This document shows positions 29,191 through 41,270 of a stretch of DNA of 64,000 bases, one piece after another; position 1 is the stretch's first letter, and every line of letters starts with the position of its first letter. Under the pieces are notes generated by a model that saw only the letters and a program-made list of their open reading frames with translations, was not told where the DNA came from and searched no databases. Position numbers and translations under genes: made by a program. Source of the DNA: Pictodentalium vernedei (lineage: Eukaryota > Mollusca > Scaphopoda > Dentaliida > Dentaliidae); assembly GCA_031216915.1 (NCBI GenBank), contig CM062297.1, positions 534,028,971 through 534,092,970 of the forward strand, given 5' to 3'.

Positions 29191-29945
29191 CTGTTTAAAA
29201 CAGATTCATTAGGATTTGGGGTTTGATGCTACAAAGACAAATGGACACACAGACTTTAACTAACGTGGTTTTATTATGACAAAACAAAGGATGAAAAAAT
29301 GAAGATGGATGTATGAAAGATGAAAAACCACGGGCCCCTATTCCACCAAACTATTTTGACCTCTAGACAAAGCGTTTCTCCTTTCACAGAATTGGATTAT
29401 TTGGTCAAAACATAGGAATATTCTCAGTCCATTATAACTTCAGGCACCCTACAAAGTCTGGGGGTTGTTCAACTGTCTTGAGCACTGCCTCCGGAAGAGC
29501 CAGCGTAAAACATTGTCTCTTCCCGGGGCCGAGCTTAGCGGAGTGAAAATAAACCGAATGTCTAGCGTTTATCCTTTTTGAACTCTACAAAAAGGGACGA
29601 GTTTCGACGGACCGATTTAGTCGGGACGCTAAACGGTTACCATTTTACTGGTAAATAGAACACCCATAACTTACCTTAAAATAAGGTTGTACCGTTCTTG
29701 TATGACGCAGCTGGATTAGAGCTTTGGTTGTCCCAATAAGAATGGGGGTCCAGATACGAGAGAAAATAGCCTTTTTTTCATAGGATTCCTTGTCAGAAAA
29801 TAGTGATCGCCGATTGATCCCTCGTTTTCACCATTAGCGAATGGGATAATAGAAGCACAACGTTTGGCTTGAACCAATGACCGACAATAATTCAGCTTGT
29901 TGATGGAAATAACCGGAAGCCATAAAAGACCCAAATCAACTGCTG
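29191..29945. other. unassigned 0.75-kb insertion in LINE J
   Basis: The endonuclease-RT linker of LINE J is interrupted here. The segment is more GC-rich than its neighbours, has AATAAA- and GTAAGT-like words on the minus strand and no recognisable ORF. A solo LTR is possible, but I cannot find convincing TG...CA ends or a target duplication. The boundaries are approximate. Confidence 0.4.
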
Positions 29946-30153
29946 TTATGAAAAGGTACTATCGGCCAAACCCATTACAAATGAAATATACCCAAAAGAA
30001 GAAGTGCACCCTTGGAGAAGTACTATCTCGGGTGACACACTTTCACTAATTAAAAACAAACGAAAAGCCCTTCGCGCTCTTAAAGCAGAAAGTAACCCCT
30101 TCAAAAGTGTCGACCTCAAAAAATACTTATAACCGCCTTCATGGCGAGGTTAA
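29946..30153 (+). pseudogene. LINE J linker segment between insertions
   Basis: The translation is lysine-rich and ends with VDLKKYL and, after removal of the TTAA element, runs on into KALQTEKQTNLEKITANLNEV at 33314. This matches the basic region between endonuclease and RT in Jockey-like LINEs. Confidence 0.55.
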
Positions 30154-33100
30154 GGGGTCGTCCAACCTAACTTTGGTCAATTTTTTGACATTTTTCCCAA
30201 TGCCTCAGAAACAGATAAGAGAAGTAAGGAAAGGCAAATTATATATCAAAATAATGAGTAAAGTGCATAGAAAAGGTACATATATTTTTTTTCAGGAAAA
30301 AAAGTCAATTTTATGATTTTGAAGAAGATTAATTTGCAAATGGCATAAGTAACGAACCGGTAAAACCACAAAATAATCGGTAATTCGATTGCCTTGTCCT
30401 CAATATAATGATAACATACTACAGACTCGGAGAAAGCATTTTTTTGACACACACTCTGGTGGGTTTTGACGTTTGAATGTAATAACATCAACACAAATTT
30501 TTGATGTTCCGGAGGTGGCCATGTTTCAACGATGTTTTTCCGGTCATGTGATTACGATGTGGTTCTTGCAGAAATACTCAATTTGGGCAATCGTAAGAAT
30601 GCAAGGACGTGATCACGCCCTTTATTTGTTCGAGACAATGTATGAGCGTATTTGCAAACAGGTGACAGCAAGTACTTGAGCTGTTAATGTCATAACTGCA
30701 AAATATGGTTCGAAATTCCCTCTCGTGTTTACAGGCCGTCTGAACTTTTTTGTTGACAAAAAATCTGAATTATTGCGCACTAGAAAGACAACATGAACCA
30801 CTTGTAAAAAAAATAACCGAGTGTATAAAATCGGGACGATACACATAAAATAAGGCAATATCCATAACAAAGTAAGCAGAATGCTTCAGAAATCACTTTT
30901 TCACGAAGTATATTCCAAGTGACCTGGAACTATATTGAGTGTGTTAATTTCCCCCTGTCGCTGCGAAGTTATTTACGTCCTAGTAACCATGGAATTTGAA
31001 GACGGGTATGTTTGATGTCTGCAAAGGACCGATTGAAGATGGGTTGAAAATGATGCATTCGTGCTTTTAAATAAGGTGCGCTTGGACGATGCTGAGAATT
31101 TAGTTTTTTCTTCCAACCAACCATAGTAATACAAGCGTCGATCAGTGGTTTTTTTTTTATCGTTTTACACTGACAAATGTGACAAATCTCCTTCACCGGA
31201 AACCATCCCCCAATTTGCATATCACAATAAACATAACCGCTGTCACGGAGTGTCAGCGTGGCCGTGTGGTCAAAACCGAAACGAATTATCGAATGCACGG
31301 TCAATATTAGCTGCAATTGGCTTTTAAATAAATGAAATACACGAAATATTCGCAATTTCTTCATTATTCATGCCGAGTTACTTTTTAATCAAACCACATG
31401 CGTTCAGTTTCGTTTGTCGGCATCAAACTGATATTGTTTGTGGTAATTAAATAGTACGAGAAGGCGAAGGAAGCCAAATATTTTTACATCATCTATTATT
31501 TAATTCAAATTGATAATTTCTTTTATTTAACTGAAATTATGAACTGATAAGTTGGGTGTGTTGCGATTATTATGCCCCAGACCTGGAACTTAGTGGAAGT
31601 TGGAAAATCAAAGGTGCATCTTGGGCCGTGCAGTGGTGACCCCCTGTCCTCTTAATCTTAGTCTTACCCATTCATCATTGCATGTACCAACATTCCCCCT
31701 TGTATCTCAACCATTGCTACTCCAATTTGAAGGATATTTGGTTTTGTGATCGAGCATCATGGAGAAACAATGCCTGTGTAGCTGCTGTAGCATGTGTTTC
31801 TTCCCACATTTTTTCAGAGTTGTGGTACTTTTTCACTCTTTTGAGTTAGAAAATTTTGTTTATAACTAGTTGATTTGTTACAATTTGTTGCAGAGTGCCT
31901 GCTAATACCCTCAATTGTATTGCTGCAGAATTTTCTTGTGAAGATTTTGTTCCTATTACTTATCAAGCAACAACCTAATGAATATTCTGTATAAAGCCAC
32001 CAATCTGATGTTTGACACTTTTATTGGAGCTGTTTTGAAGGCTTATGGAACTCAAAATGTTGATTATGGCAGGACTTTTCTATTCACCCATGAATCGATA
32101 AATTAAGTGTTATAGTTGGAAGTAAGAAGCATGAAAGGTCCAGAACTAAAACTCTAAAAAGAATGTTTTGCAATGTAACATGATTTTTGCAGATACACTT
32201 ATTTGGAGGTTTACCTGTCTGATAGTGTTTGGAACATGTGTGGCCAGGATCTTCAAAAAGAAAAAAAGAGTTAAACTTTGAGAAAAAAGGCATATGCCTT
32301 GAGTGCCGGAGGTAGAGTCATACAAGGAAGAGAACCCCCCCCCCCCCCCCCCAAATTTTCTGTGTCAAATGGAGCTCACTTGTCATCTTTTGGGGATTGC
32401 TTTGTGTACTGCGTTCTTGAAAAAAATATGTGAGACCCTCTGGATGTGCCCTTCTGATCTCAATATGTCAGTAAGCCTCCTTGGGGAAAGTACATGCAAT
32501 AATGGTTATGTAAGGGTGATTTGATGTGTTTTGAATAACAATGTACTTTTTTAAGTACATTAGATGGTTTATTGCAGTGACAGGTTACAGTTACCCTTAT
32601 TTCTTCTCCAACAGATATCATGAGTGTATTGGTGTCTAAGAGTTAAACAAAGCTAATGTACTTATTGATAAACCAGACAAATTTAACAATTTAATCACTA
32701 TCAAATTGATGCATGGGATAAAAGGGGTTACAGTGCAAGGGGTTTGTAAATATATTTATTCAACTACAATGTATGACTTTGCAGTGCATTCTACATAGGA
32801 GAATATCATATTTTCTTTCCAAACCATTACAGTAACACATACATCTTGATATTGGGAGACACTCTTTTGTCCTTCCATACTTCTTCTGCTGGACTCCTTC
32901 AAGTTGACCTTTGTTGAACTCCCCAAATCAAAACATAAACAAAAGAAAATGTCTGCCTTCAATCAGTGAGCACTCCACTTATAACATTTGGTCTCAATCT
33001 TCATTACTTTCATGAATTAGGAAAAGATTTCTTCGAGTATGTACTTAAATGTTTATAGAATACAGCTGTTATTTTATTTTGAGGTATTTTATTGTAAAAA

Positions 33101-33309
33101 TTTTGTTCTCTTACTTATGCCATAGCAGACTTTCAGGTGGTGCTATTTACACATGGCAGCAGTTCCATGGCACATTTCAGTTTCCACATGTTCTATGTTT
33201 CATTCCAAGCATTTTGGTATATAATTTATTGGGGTTATTCATTTTGGGCCTTTTTTAGACTTGAAAGAAAATTACATGAAATTTGACCAAAGTTAGGTTG
33301 GACGTCCCC
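30154..33309. mobile_element. 3.16-kb TTAA-flanked inverted-repeat element (family G)
   Basis: The left end GGGGTCGTCCAACCTAACTT and right end AAGTTAGGTTGGACGTCCCC form an imperfect ~27-bp inverted repeat. TTAA is at 30150-30153 and 33310-33313. Joining the flanks restores LINE J sequence (GAGGTTAAGAAAGCC), so the boundaries are secure. The interior is AT-rich with a C18 run (32335-32352). Its longest open frame is 131 codons (30969-31364, minus), with a CHICQC cluster but no transposase features. TTAA duplication points to piggyBac-type mobilisation of a non-autonomous element that is long for its kind. Confidence 0.85.
30969..31364 (-). CDS. uncharacterised 131-codon ORF inside family G element
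   Basis: The frame starts MKKLRIFRVFHLFKS and contains YVYCDMQIGGWFPVKEICHI and CQCKTIKKKP. Cysteines are few and the DDE pattern is absent, so it is not a piggyBac transposase. No family is recognised. It may be a chance frame in a long non-coding element. Confidence 0.2.
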   Translation of the reverse strand: MKKLRIFRVFHLFKSQLQLILTVHSIIRFGFDHTATLTLRDSGYVYCDMQIGGWFPVKEICHICQCKTIKKKPLIDACITMVGWKKKLNSQHRPSAPYLKARMHHFQPIFNRSFADIKHTRLQIPWLLGRK

Positions 33310-33313
33310 TTAA

Positions 33314-34510
33314 GAAAGCCCTCCAAACCGAAAAACAAACCAACTTGGAAAAAATCACTGCCAACCTCAACGAGGTCAGGGAAGCCAAAACATTCTGGAA
33401 CTTTTTTCAAATTCTAAATGGTAAAAAAAACCAAGGCAATAAAGGAGCAGCCAAACCCCTTAAAAAGGATGCTGGCTCCTTCACGCGTACAGACAAAGAC
33501 AAGGCCGACACTTTTGCAGACCTCCTCAGGAAAACACACCGCCCGAAATCCTAATTACTAGATGATGACGACATCATCATAAAAGCTACTGATAACTTCA
33601 TCAATGAACACCCCGATATCTACCGTGACCCTAAATTTGACACCGACCCAGAAGTCAGGGACAACGATCACCTCGTCATTCCCATCACTAATCACGAAAT
33701 CATCAATATCATTAAAAAGTGCAAAAACGAAGTTAGCTACAAAATCCTAAAACAAAGCCCAAAACTCCCTAATTACTAGACTCAAGAGCCTATTCAATGC
33801 ATGCCTCACCCACGCTACTTTCCAAAATGTTGGAAATCAGCCATTGAGGTTATGATACCCAAACCAGATAGAGACCTCTCCAATCCGGTCAACTATCGCC
33901 CAATGAGTCTCCTTAGTTGCATTGGTAAGGTATTCGAAAGAATCCTTACCAATCGACTGCGGGGGCACCTTGAAGAAACTGACTTCTTCAATAGATGGCA
34001 AAGAGCTTACATGAACCGTAAAGAAGGAATTGAGCACGTCTACCGCCTCGTGGAACAAATGAAAACTGTGATCAATAACCAGCAAATATGCGTGTCAATC
34101 CTACTAGACGTAAAAAGGGCGTTCGATTCCGTTTAGCACAATGGAATGCGCCTAAAATTATCCAGAATGAATCTCCCCATGAAAGTGCTTAGATTACTCT
34201 CCTCCTTCCTTAACGACAGCGAAATAAAAATAAGAGTCAAAAACGATATGTCCGAGAGTGTCCCCCACGAAGCAGGCACCCCCAAGGATATGTTCTCAGC
34301 CCCTACCTATACATCATCTACGTCAATGACCTCAAAATCTCCAATAATCGCGTTCAAATCTCAGAATTTGTGGACGATAAGGGACTATGGGACTCTAATA
34401 ACACCGCCATTCTAGTTCAAATACCCCTTCAACATGCTCTCGATGACCTGGAAAAATGGTGTAGTAAATGGAGAATCAAGCTGAATGCCAATAAAACCCA
34501 AAGAAGGTTC
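33314..34510 (+). pseudogene. LINE J ORF2: reverse transcriptase fragment
   Basis: The motifs are in order but spread over frames: VNYRPMSLLSCIGKVFERIL, motif A ILLDVKRAFDSV, motif B region (after a frameshift) VLSPYLYIIYVNDL, motif C FVDDKGLW (normally FADD) and LNANKTQ. Stops occur at 33554, 33780 and 34135. Both motif C aspartates remain. A 0.66-kb foldback element cuts it off after LNANKTQ. Overall it is a Jockey-like reverse transcriptase remnant. Confidence 0.8.
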
Positions 34511-34513
34511 ATG

Positions 34514-35173
34514 AAAAATGCTACAACTAAAGAGAGAGAAACCATAAAATAGTTAATAACATTTATTTAGCCCATAAAAGCGGCTTTTCAAAAATAGTCG
34601 GTGTTTTTCTCTCAGAAAAAAGTATTACAACTCAGAAGATCCATTTTGGGCCATTTTATTTCCATGATAGCAGTAACGCAATTTCGGACACCATCACTGG
34701 AAAGTTCATTGGGATTTCTAAACCACAGTTTAAGGGTATGTTTCAGTGAACTATTCCGGTTTACTTGGTTTACTATTCCATTTAACCCTAAACTGTGATT
34801 TAGAAATCCCTATAAAACGATATGTTTAATGCGAATACTATTCCACGTAAACCCCTGCTTGGTGTCGCTAGGAAACGCGAAGCATGAACGCACTGTTAGG
34901 AGGGGTATATCCAAAGCGAGGGAAACATATCCCTGCTTTCATTTTTAAACAATCTTAGAAAACCATCATTAAAAAGGCCCTCATTAGAAACTTTCCAGTG
35001 ATGGTGTCAGAAATTGTGTTACTGTTATCAGGGAAATAAAATGGTCAAAAAGGATCTTCTGAGAGAAAAAAACACTTTCAGTTGAGAAACAAATATTTTT
35101 GAAAAGCAGCTTTTATGGGTTAAATAAAAACTATTAACTTTTTTATAATTTCTCTCTCTTTAGTTATAGCATT
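34514..35173. mobile_element. 0.66-kb foldback element with ~200-bp inverted repeats
   Basis: AATGCTACAACTAAAGAGAG on the left is mirrored by CTCTTTAGTTATAGCATT on the right. The repeat continues about 200 bp through GCCCATAAAAGCGGCTTTTC and CATCACTGGAAAGTT. The middle contains GGGTATGTTTCAGTGAACTA at 34734, the end of another small element (see 37974-38711). It is inserted after LNANKTQ in LINE J and abuts P3 on the right. Non-coding. Confidence 0.7.
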
Positions 35174-35177
35174 TTTA

Positions 35178-35206
35178 GCTCAACTTGACAAAGTCAAGCT
35201 GAGCTA
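35178..35206 (-). repeat. terminal hairpin of P3
   Basis: AGCTCAACTTGAC folds on GTCAAGCTGAGCT around AAA, with 12 of 13 positions paired. Confidence 0.85.
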
Positions 35207-35228
35207 TTGCCATCACTTCTCGTCCATC

Positions 35229-35312
35229 GGCGTACGCACGAACGTATGTACGTACGTACATATGTACGTCCGGTACGTACGTCCGGTACGTACGTACGTA
35301 ACGTACGTACGT
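35229..35312. repeat. GTAC/ACGT microsatellite
   Basis: The repeat consists of runs of ACGTACGTAC-type sequence with TCCGG interruptions. Because the unit is its own complement, the tract can form cruciforms. It occupies the position held by (GGAC)n in P1 and (GTCT)n in P4. Confidence 0.85.
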
Positions 35313-37973
35313 CCACAATTTCCTTTGGCACACCTCACAGGTCGCATTTATGATCAGATCGTTTGAAACTTGGTGTGCTTGTTTGGGGTCACCTCTAGAT
35401 GGGAGCTATCGATTTTCTTCAATTTTCGTCGAAAAATGTTGCCACGACCAACGCTCTTAGAACTTAGTTTAGTCAGACCTCAATATTTTCCTTTGACACA
35501 CCCTACAGGGCACATTTATGATCGGATTGCTTTGAAACCAGGCATGCTTGTTTGGGGTGACCTCTAAATGGGAGCTATCGATTTTCTTCCGTTTCTATCA
35601 AAAAATTGTTGCTGCTGGCAACGACCTTTGAACTTAGTTTAGTCAGGCATCAATATACTCCTTTGGCACTCAGTACAGGGCACATTTTTGATCAGATCGG
35701 TTTGAAACTTGGTATGCTTGTCTGGGGTTATCTCTAGATGGGAGCTATCGATTTTCTTCGATATCTGCCAATAAATGTTGCCGCTGGCAACGACCTTTGA
35801 TGAACTTAGTGCAGTTATGCATCAAAATTTCCCCTTGGCACACCCTGCAGAGCACATTTATTATTGGATCACTCTGAAAGTTGGTATGCTTGTTTTGGGG
35901 TGACCTCTGGATGGGAGCTATCGATTTTCTTCCATTTCTGTCGAAAATTGTTGCTGCTGACAACGTTCTTAGAACTTATTTTAGTCAGATCTCAATATTT
36001 CCCTTTGGCACACCCTACAGGGCACATTTATGATCATATTGCTTTGAAATGTGGCATGCTTGTTTAGAGTGACCTCTAGATGGGAGCTATTGATTTTCTT
36101 CCATTTCCATCAAAAAATGTTGCCACTGGCAACGACCTTTGATCTTAAGTTTAGTTAGGCATCAATATATTCCTTTGGCATGCCCAACAGGGCTCATTTA
36201 TAATCAGATCAGTTTGAAACTTTGTATGCTGGTTTGGGGTTACCTCAAGATGGGAGCTATCGATTTCCTTCGATTTCCGTCAAAAAATGTTGCCACTGGC
36301 AATGACCTTCGATGAACTTTGTGCAGTTATGCATCAATATTTCCCTTTTGGCACACCCTGCAGAGCACAGTTTTGACCAGATCACTTTGAAACTTGGTAT
36401 GCTTGTTTGGGGTGAGCTCTAGATGGGATCTATCGATTTTCTTCACTTTCCGGCAAACAATATTGCCGCTGGCAGCGTTCTTGGAACTTAGTTTAGTCAG
36501 ACCTCAATATTTCCCTTTGTGACAACCAACATGGCACATTTATGATCGAATTGTTTTGAAACCTGTCATGCTTGTTTGGGGTGATCTCTACATGGGAGCT
36601 ATTGATTTTCTTCCATTTTCTGTAAAAAAAATGTTGCCACTGGCAACGACCTTTGAACTTAGTTTAGTCAGGGGATCTACATATTCCTTTGGCATGCCTT
36701 ACATGGCACATTTATTATCAGGATGGTTTGAAACTTCGTATGTTTGTTTGGGGTTACCTCTGGATGGGAGTTATCGACTTTCTACCATTTCCGTCAAAAA
36801 TAGTTGCCATTGGCATCGACCTCTGATGAATTTAGTAATAACCTAGTGCAGTTAAGCATCAATATTTACCTTTGACACATCCTGCAGGGCACATTTATGA
36901 TTGGATCGCTTGCAAACTTTGTGTGCTTGTGTGGGGTGACATCTATATGGGAGCTGTCGATTTTCTTCCATTTCTGTCAAAAAATGTTGCCTCTGACCTT
37001 TGAACTTAGTTTAGTCAGACCTCAATATTTCCCTTTAACACACCCTTCAGGGCACATTTATGATCGGATCACTTTGAAACTTGGTGTGTGTGTGTTCAGG
37101 GTGACCTCTAGATGTGAGCTATTGCTTTTTCAATTCTATAAACAATTATTGTCGTTATCACCAGCCTTTGAACTTACTGCATTTGTGCATCAATTTATCC
37201 CTTCTACACTCTCTGCAGGGTATATTTATGAGTTTCCATTAAAAAAACCAAAAAGCATTGCCACAAGCAATGACCTTCAAACTTAGTGCATTTGTGCATT
37301 ACCATCTTCCTTTGGCATGCCTCAGAGGGCACATTCATTATCAGGTTGTTTTGAAACTTTGTATGCTTATGCAGGGTGACAAAGATAGGAGCTATTGATT
37401 TTCTTTTCATTTCCATCAAAATCTGTTGCTGTTAGCAACAATCTTTGAATTTATTGCATTTGTGGATGAGCATTCTTTTTTGACATGGCCTACAGGCCAC
37501 ATTTATCATAGGATTGTTTTTGAACTTGGTGTCCTCATTAGGCAAGACCTTTAGATAAGAGCTATTGATTAGCATTCATTTCTGTGAAAAAAAAGTTGCC
37601 ATTTACAATAACCTCTGAACATACTGCATTTGTGTATCAACATTCTTCCTTTAGTCAGTCTTACAGTTTACATTTAAAAATGCATGGATTACTCTGACGT
37701 TGTGCACACACAATGCTGTTATGTTGAAATTTCACCAAATAACATTGGTACCAATGATCTTCAATTTTGCCATTCCATTTATAACTTACCAAGTTCAAGT
37801 TTATCAAGGTGAGCTACAGTGTCATTGACACTTTCATTTCATGAACCTTGCAATGTTTATTTTTTTCGACACTTGAAATCAAAATATTTTTTATTGTTGT
37901 TGTGCGCGGCGTAGAACTTTTATGTGCATTCCACTGCGCATGTCAAAAATAGAATGATAAACCGGGTATGTTT

Positions 37974-38711
37974 CAATGAGCTATTCCAGTTTACTTGGTT
38001 TACTATTCCATGTAAACCTAACTATGGTTTAGAAATCCCAATAGAACGATACGTTTAATGCGAATACTATTCCACGTAAACCCCTGCTTGATGTCGCTAG
38101 GAAACGGGAAGCATGAAATTATTGTTAGGAGGGGGACATCCAAAGCGTAGGAAACATATCCCTGCTTTCATTTTTAAACAATCTTAGAAAACCATCGTTA
38201 AAAAGGCCCTCGTAAGAAACTTTCCAGTGATGGTGTCAAAAATTGCGTTACTGCTATCATGGAAATAAAATGGCCAAAAAGGATTTTCTGAAAGTTGTAA
38301 CAATTTTTTTCTGAGAGAAAAACACCCATTCAGTTGAGAATCGAATATTTTTGAAAAGCCGCTTTTATGGGCTAAATGAATGTTTTTAACTTATTTATAG
38401 TTTCTCTGTCTTGAGTTATAGCATTTTTCATGAACCTTGCACGGTTTATTTCTTTTTTGACACCCGAAATCAGAATGTTTTTTTACTGTTGTTGTGCGAG
38501 GCATAGAACTTTTATGTGAATTCCACTTTGTAAGTCAAAAATAGAACGATAAACCAGATAACCCTGCTCTCAAGGAAGTTTAGATGGTTTAATCCAGAAT
38601 GATAAACCAGAATATAAACGGCTCAATAAAACGACCTGGTTTTTTATTCTGTGTGTCTATGCATGCTCACAATAAACCAAGTAAACCGGAATAGCTCACT
38701 GAAACATACCC
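37974..38711. mobile_element. 738-bp inverted-repeat element (family N)
   Basis: GGGTATGTTTCAATGAGCTA at 37974 is mirrored by TAGCTCACTGAAACATACCC ending at 38711, and the repeat extends about 40 bp. The interior includes the right half of the foldback element seen at 34.7-35.2 kb. A left end of the same family is at 34734. No ORF. Target duplication not determined. Confidence 0.65.
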
Positions 38712-40600
38712 CTACCCTGAGACTTTTGGCCTTCTCATACAATTGATGAAAGTATATTGCTGCTTGGATGCCAATTTTACAGCAGCTTGGACAATCGAAT
38801 AATTTTTGAAGCTGTTCACAAATTCATTCTCAAAACCGAAAGATTTTCCTGAGACCCATCCTACATGTATATATTTCAGTCATGGCGCTAGACAAGCAAT
38901 AATTGATTTAATTTCATAACTGTAATAAGGGATAATGTGACACCTCTTTAGTGGAAGCATCTTTGCGGGAGCCTGGGGTCAGAGATGAGCCATAATTAAC
39001 TAGTTAATTATTTAACAAATAAACACCATTCCAAATCACATTGTGTTTTACTCCATACAACTCTCCTCTCAGATAAAATATTTTTAGGTTAACTCTCTGT
39101 CCAACCAGTAGTAGGTTGTTCGAGTTAGTAATAATTTTCATTTTTAGTCCCGGGGGCATGGTCTGCGATTCTCGTTGGGACGAGTTCGACGAACTCGCCC
39201 AGCAGGGATCTCGTGTTGTGCTCCTGGGACGGAGTGTGAGGCTGTAATAAATTGTGGGTTGCGATTTTTCGAACCGTGGTGGCCTTATTCCGTTGTTTTG
39301 GGCAAGGTGGTTGACTATTATTATTTAGTTGACGGACCTAGATGTAAATCAGTACTCCCTGTAATCGGAAGCTTGCCTTTTACACTTTATCTTAGTTATT
39401 TCTGGTTTCGAACCAACACTTACTGTGTTGCCTGTGTAGGTCTTCCCATTTAGAGAATTGGGCCGACCCCATTCCCTCGAATAGAAACTTGGGCCCATGG
39501 CCTCCCGCCATCTGTTTGTCATATATATTCTGGAAGAAATGTTTTTGTTTGACTTCTTAAACGACTGCGCTGTGTTACCTTCTTCCACTGTGAGCTTAAC
39601 ACTGAAGTTGCCACGGCGATCCTAAATGGCAAATATGGCTTATAATCTACCATCGTGCAGGGGAAACAGAGGCGGGGTTAACTATTGGAAATCCCGGCTG
39701 GCTGAATTGACCTATTTGTTCTCGCCACTGTCCTACTGATAGTCAGAAGTCTGTTCGGGTTTATGCGGAGGCCTCAATGAGTTTCTGCAACAGCCAAGAT
39801 CATAAGCCTTCCTTTACCATCTGGTATTTTCAGTTTGTTTTCTTCTCTCTCTCTCTCTCTCTCCTGAGTTCTACTTTTTTGAATTTGTTTAAATTTCCTA
39901 TCAAGCTGTCTGTTGATAACTTACTGAACTAATCCAATGAGTACACAAATGCAAAGTCTGAAATCGGAGAATTGGATTGTAACAGATGTACAGATGTCGA
40001 TCATCTTGTATATGTTACCTATAAATGTACTATGAGTGGAAACGACCATGTATAAGCTAAGAGCTTTCTGTCGGATCCACACACATCATATGTTGTTACG
40101 TTTATTTTGTTTTGAAAGTTGGAAATAAATATTGTTTAAACTCAATAATAATTATTCCAATACTGGTGACTTCAAATTATAGATATAGTCACAAGACTTT
40201 TTCCCCCTTTTTTATGTAGACAACTCCATCAATTGCAATGTTTTCTTGCCCCAAAATAAGCGTCAGTAAAGCAATCCTACTACTATTGTTAATTATGCCA
40301 TTCAACTATGAGTCACTTAATCTGAACAAACCAGTAGTTGAGTTTATAGCACCACAATAAAACAAAGGCCAAGTATTTCCTCAATACGGACGGACGTGAC
40401 TGTGCAAAGTGGTGGAGGAGTTTTATCCTTTTAATTGCTTTTAAAAAAGTTTTTAAATACTTTTAACCGCACGAATCTTTTACATGTATAGACTACATTT
40501 AAATTTTTAAATTGATACATGTGCATGGCTGAACCTTATGTGATGTTGAATTTATAGAGCTCCACGTCGAAATTAGGAGAGTTAACTCAGAACACCATTT
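38712..40600. other. no gene recognised
   Basis: This stretch holds a palindrome CGAGTTCGACGAACTCG at 39181-39197, like the centre of the M-family hairpins, and a short (CT)n tract at 39845-39862. A 92-codon plus-strand frame at 39175-39453 has no recognisable domain and is probably chance. Confidence 0.45.
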
Positions 40601-41270
40601 TTGATAATTGATTTCGACGAACTGTTTTCTGCCTAACAATAACTATTTCACCATGGTGAATACACCTCAAACGTCTGTAAACAATGATATTTATAATCTA
40701 TCGCCAAAACAACTGGCGTTAAACCACAATTCAAGCTGTGATACAGTTATAACTAACAGAAATGATTGTTTGGTAAATATACGGCTGCAGCCAAAACCAT
40801 TTACTTTGTATGTCAGTCGAACTGTTGCGCCAAGAAAATAAAATGTGCCTCCCGAAAAACTGTTGTAGATTATAAATGCACAGGTGGTGGCATAACTGGT
40901 AAAGCTGATGCATTATCCTTTGAAATTCTGAAACATGCAATTTTACAATTTTATAATAATTATCCACTGGATTCAGGTACTGTAGAGATTACCGACCAGA
41001 AACTAACTACTGTTGATTACTGTGAACGTGTGTCGCAGAATACTAGTCACCAATACTCCTTGATCATGTACCCTATTAGGTGCAGCTTTTTACTAAATGG
41101 TAAAAATTATTTTTGGATAAGGACGTTGATCGTATCCACAAACTCATTCATAATGTAATTCTAAATGGAGACAGTATTGACCTCCAATGTCTAAACAATG
41201 CACTAAAAGATCAGCTCATCAAAAAGTGTAAAAATGCAACTGAGACTTCTGAGTCAATCTCCATTATTAA

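Larger units (their letters stand above)
35174..37849 (-). mobile_element. Pearl-like element P3 (2.7 kb)
   Basis: In reverse orientation it starts AATGAAAGTGTCAATGACAC and ends with the hairpin at 35178-35206 plus AAAAAT, the same ends as P2 and P4. A self-complementary GTAC/ACGT microsatellite (35229-35312) lies just inside the hairpin. About 13 monomers of ~170 bp follow, anchored on GGGAGCTAT. Three-monomer higher-order periods are visible: GCAGTTATGCATCAA-type words recur at 35811, 36323 and 36848. There is no coding capacity; plus-strand open frames reflect the monomers. Confidence 0.8.

Noticed and set aside
39400..39440. GGTTTCGAACC as a tRNA B box
   Set aside because: No A box at the right distance and no cloverleaf could be drawn.
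39175..39453. 92-codon frame starting MGRVRRTRPAG
   Set aside because: It begins in a hairpin palindrome and has no recognisable domain or splice context.
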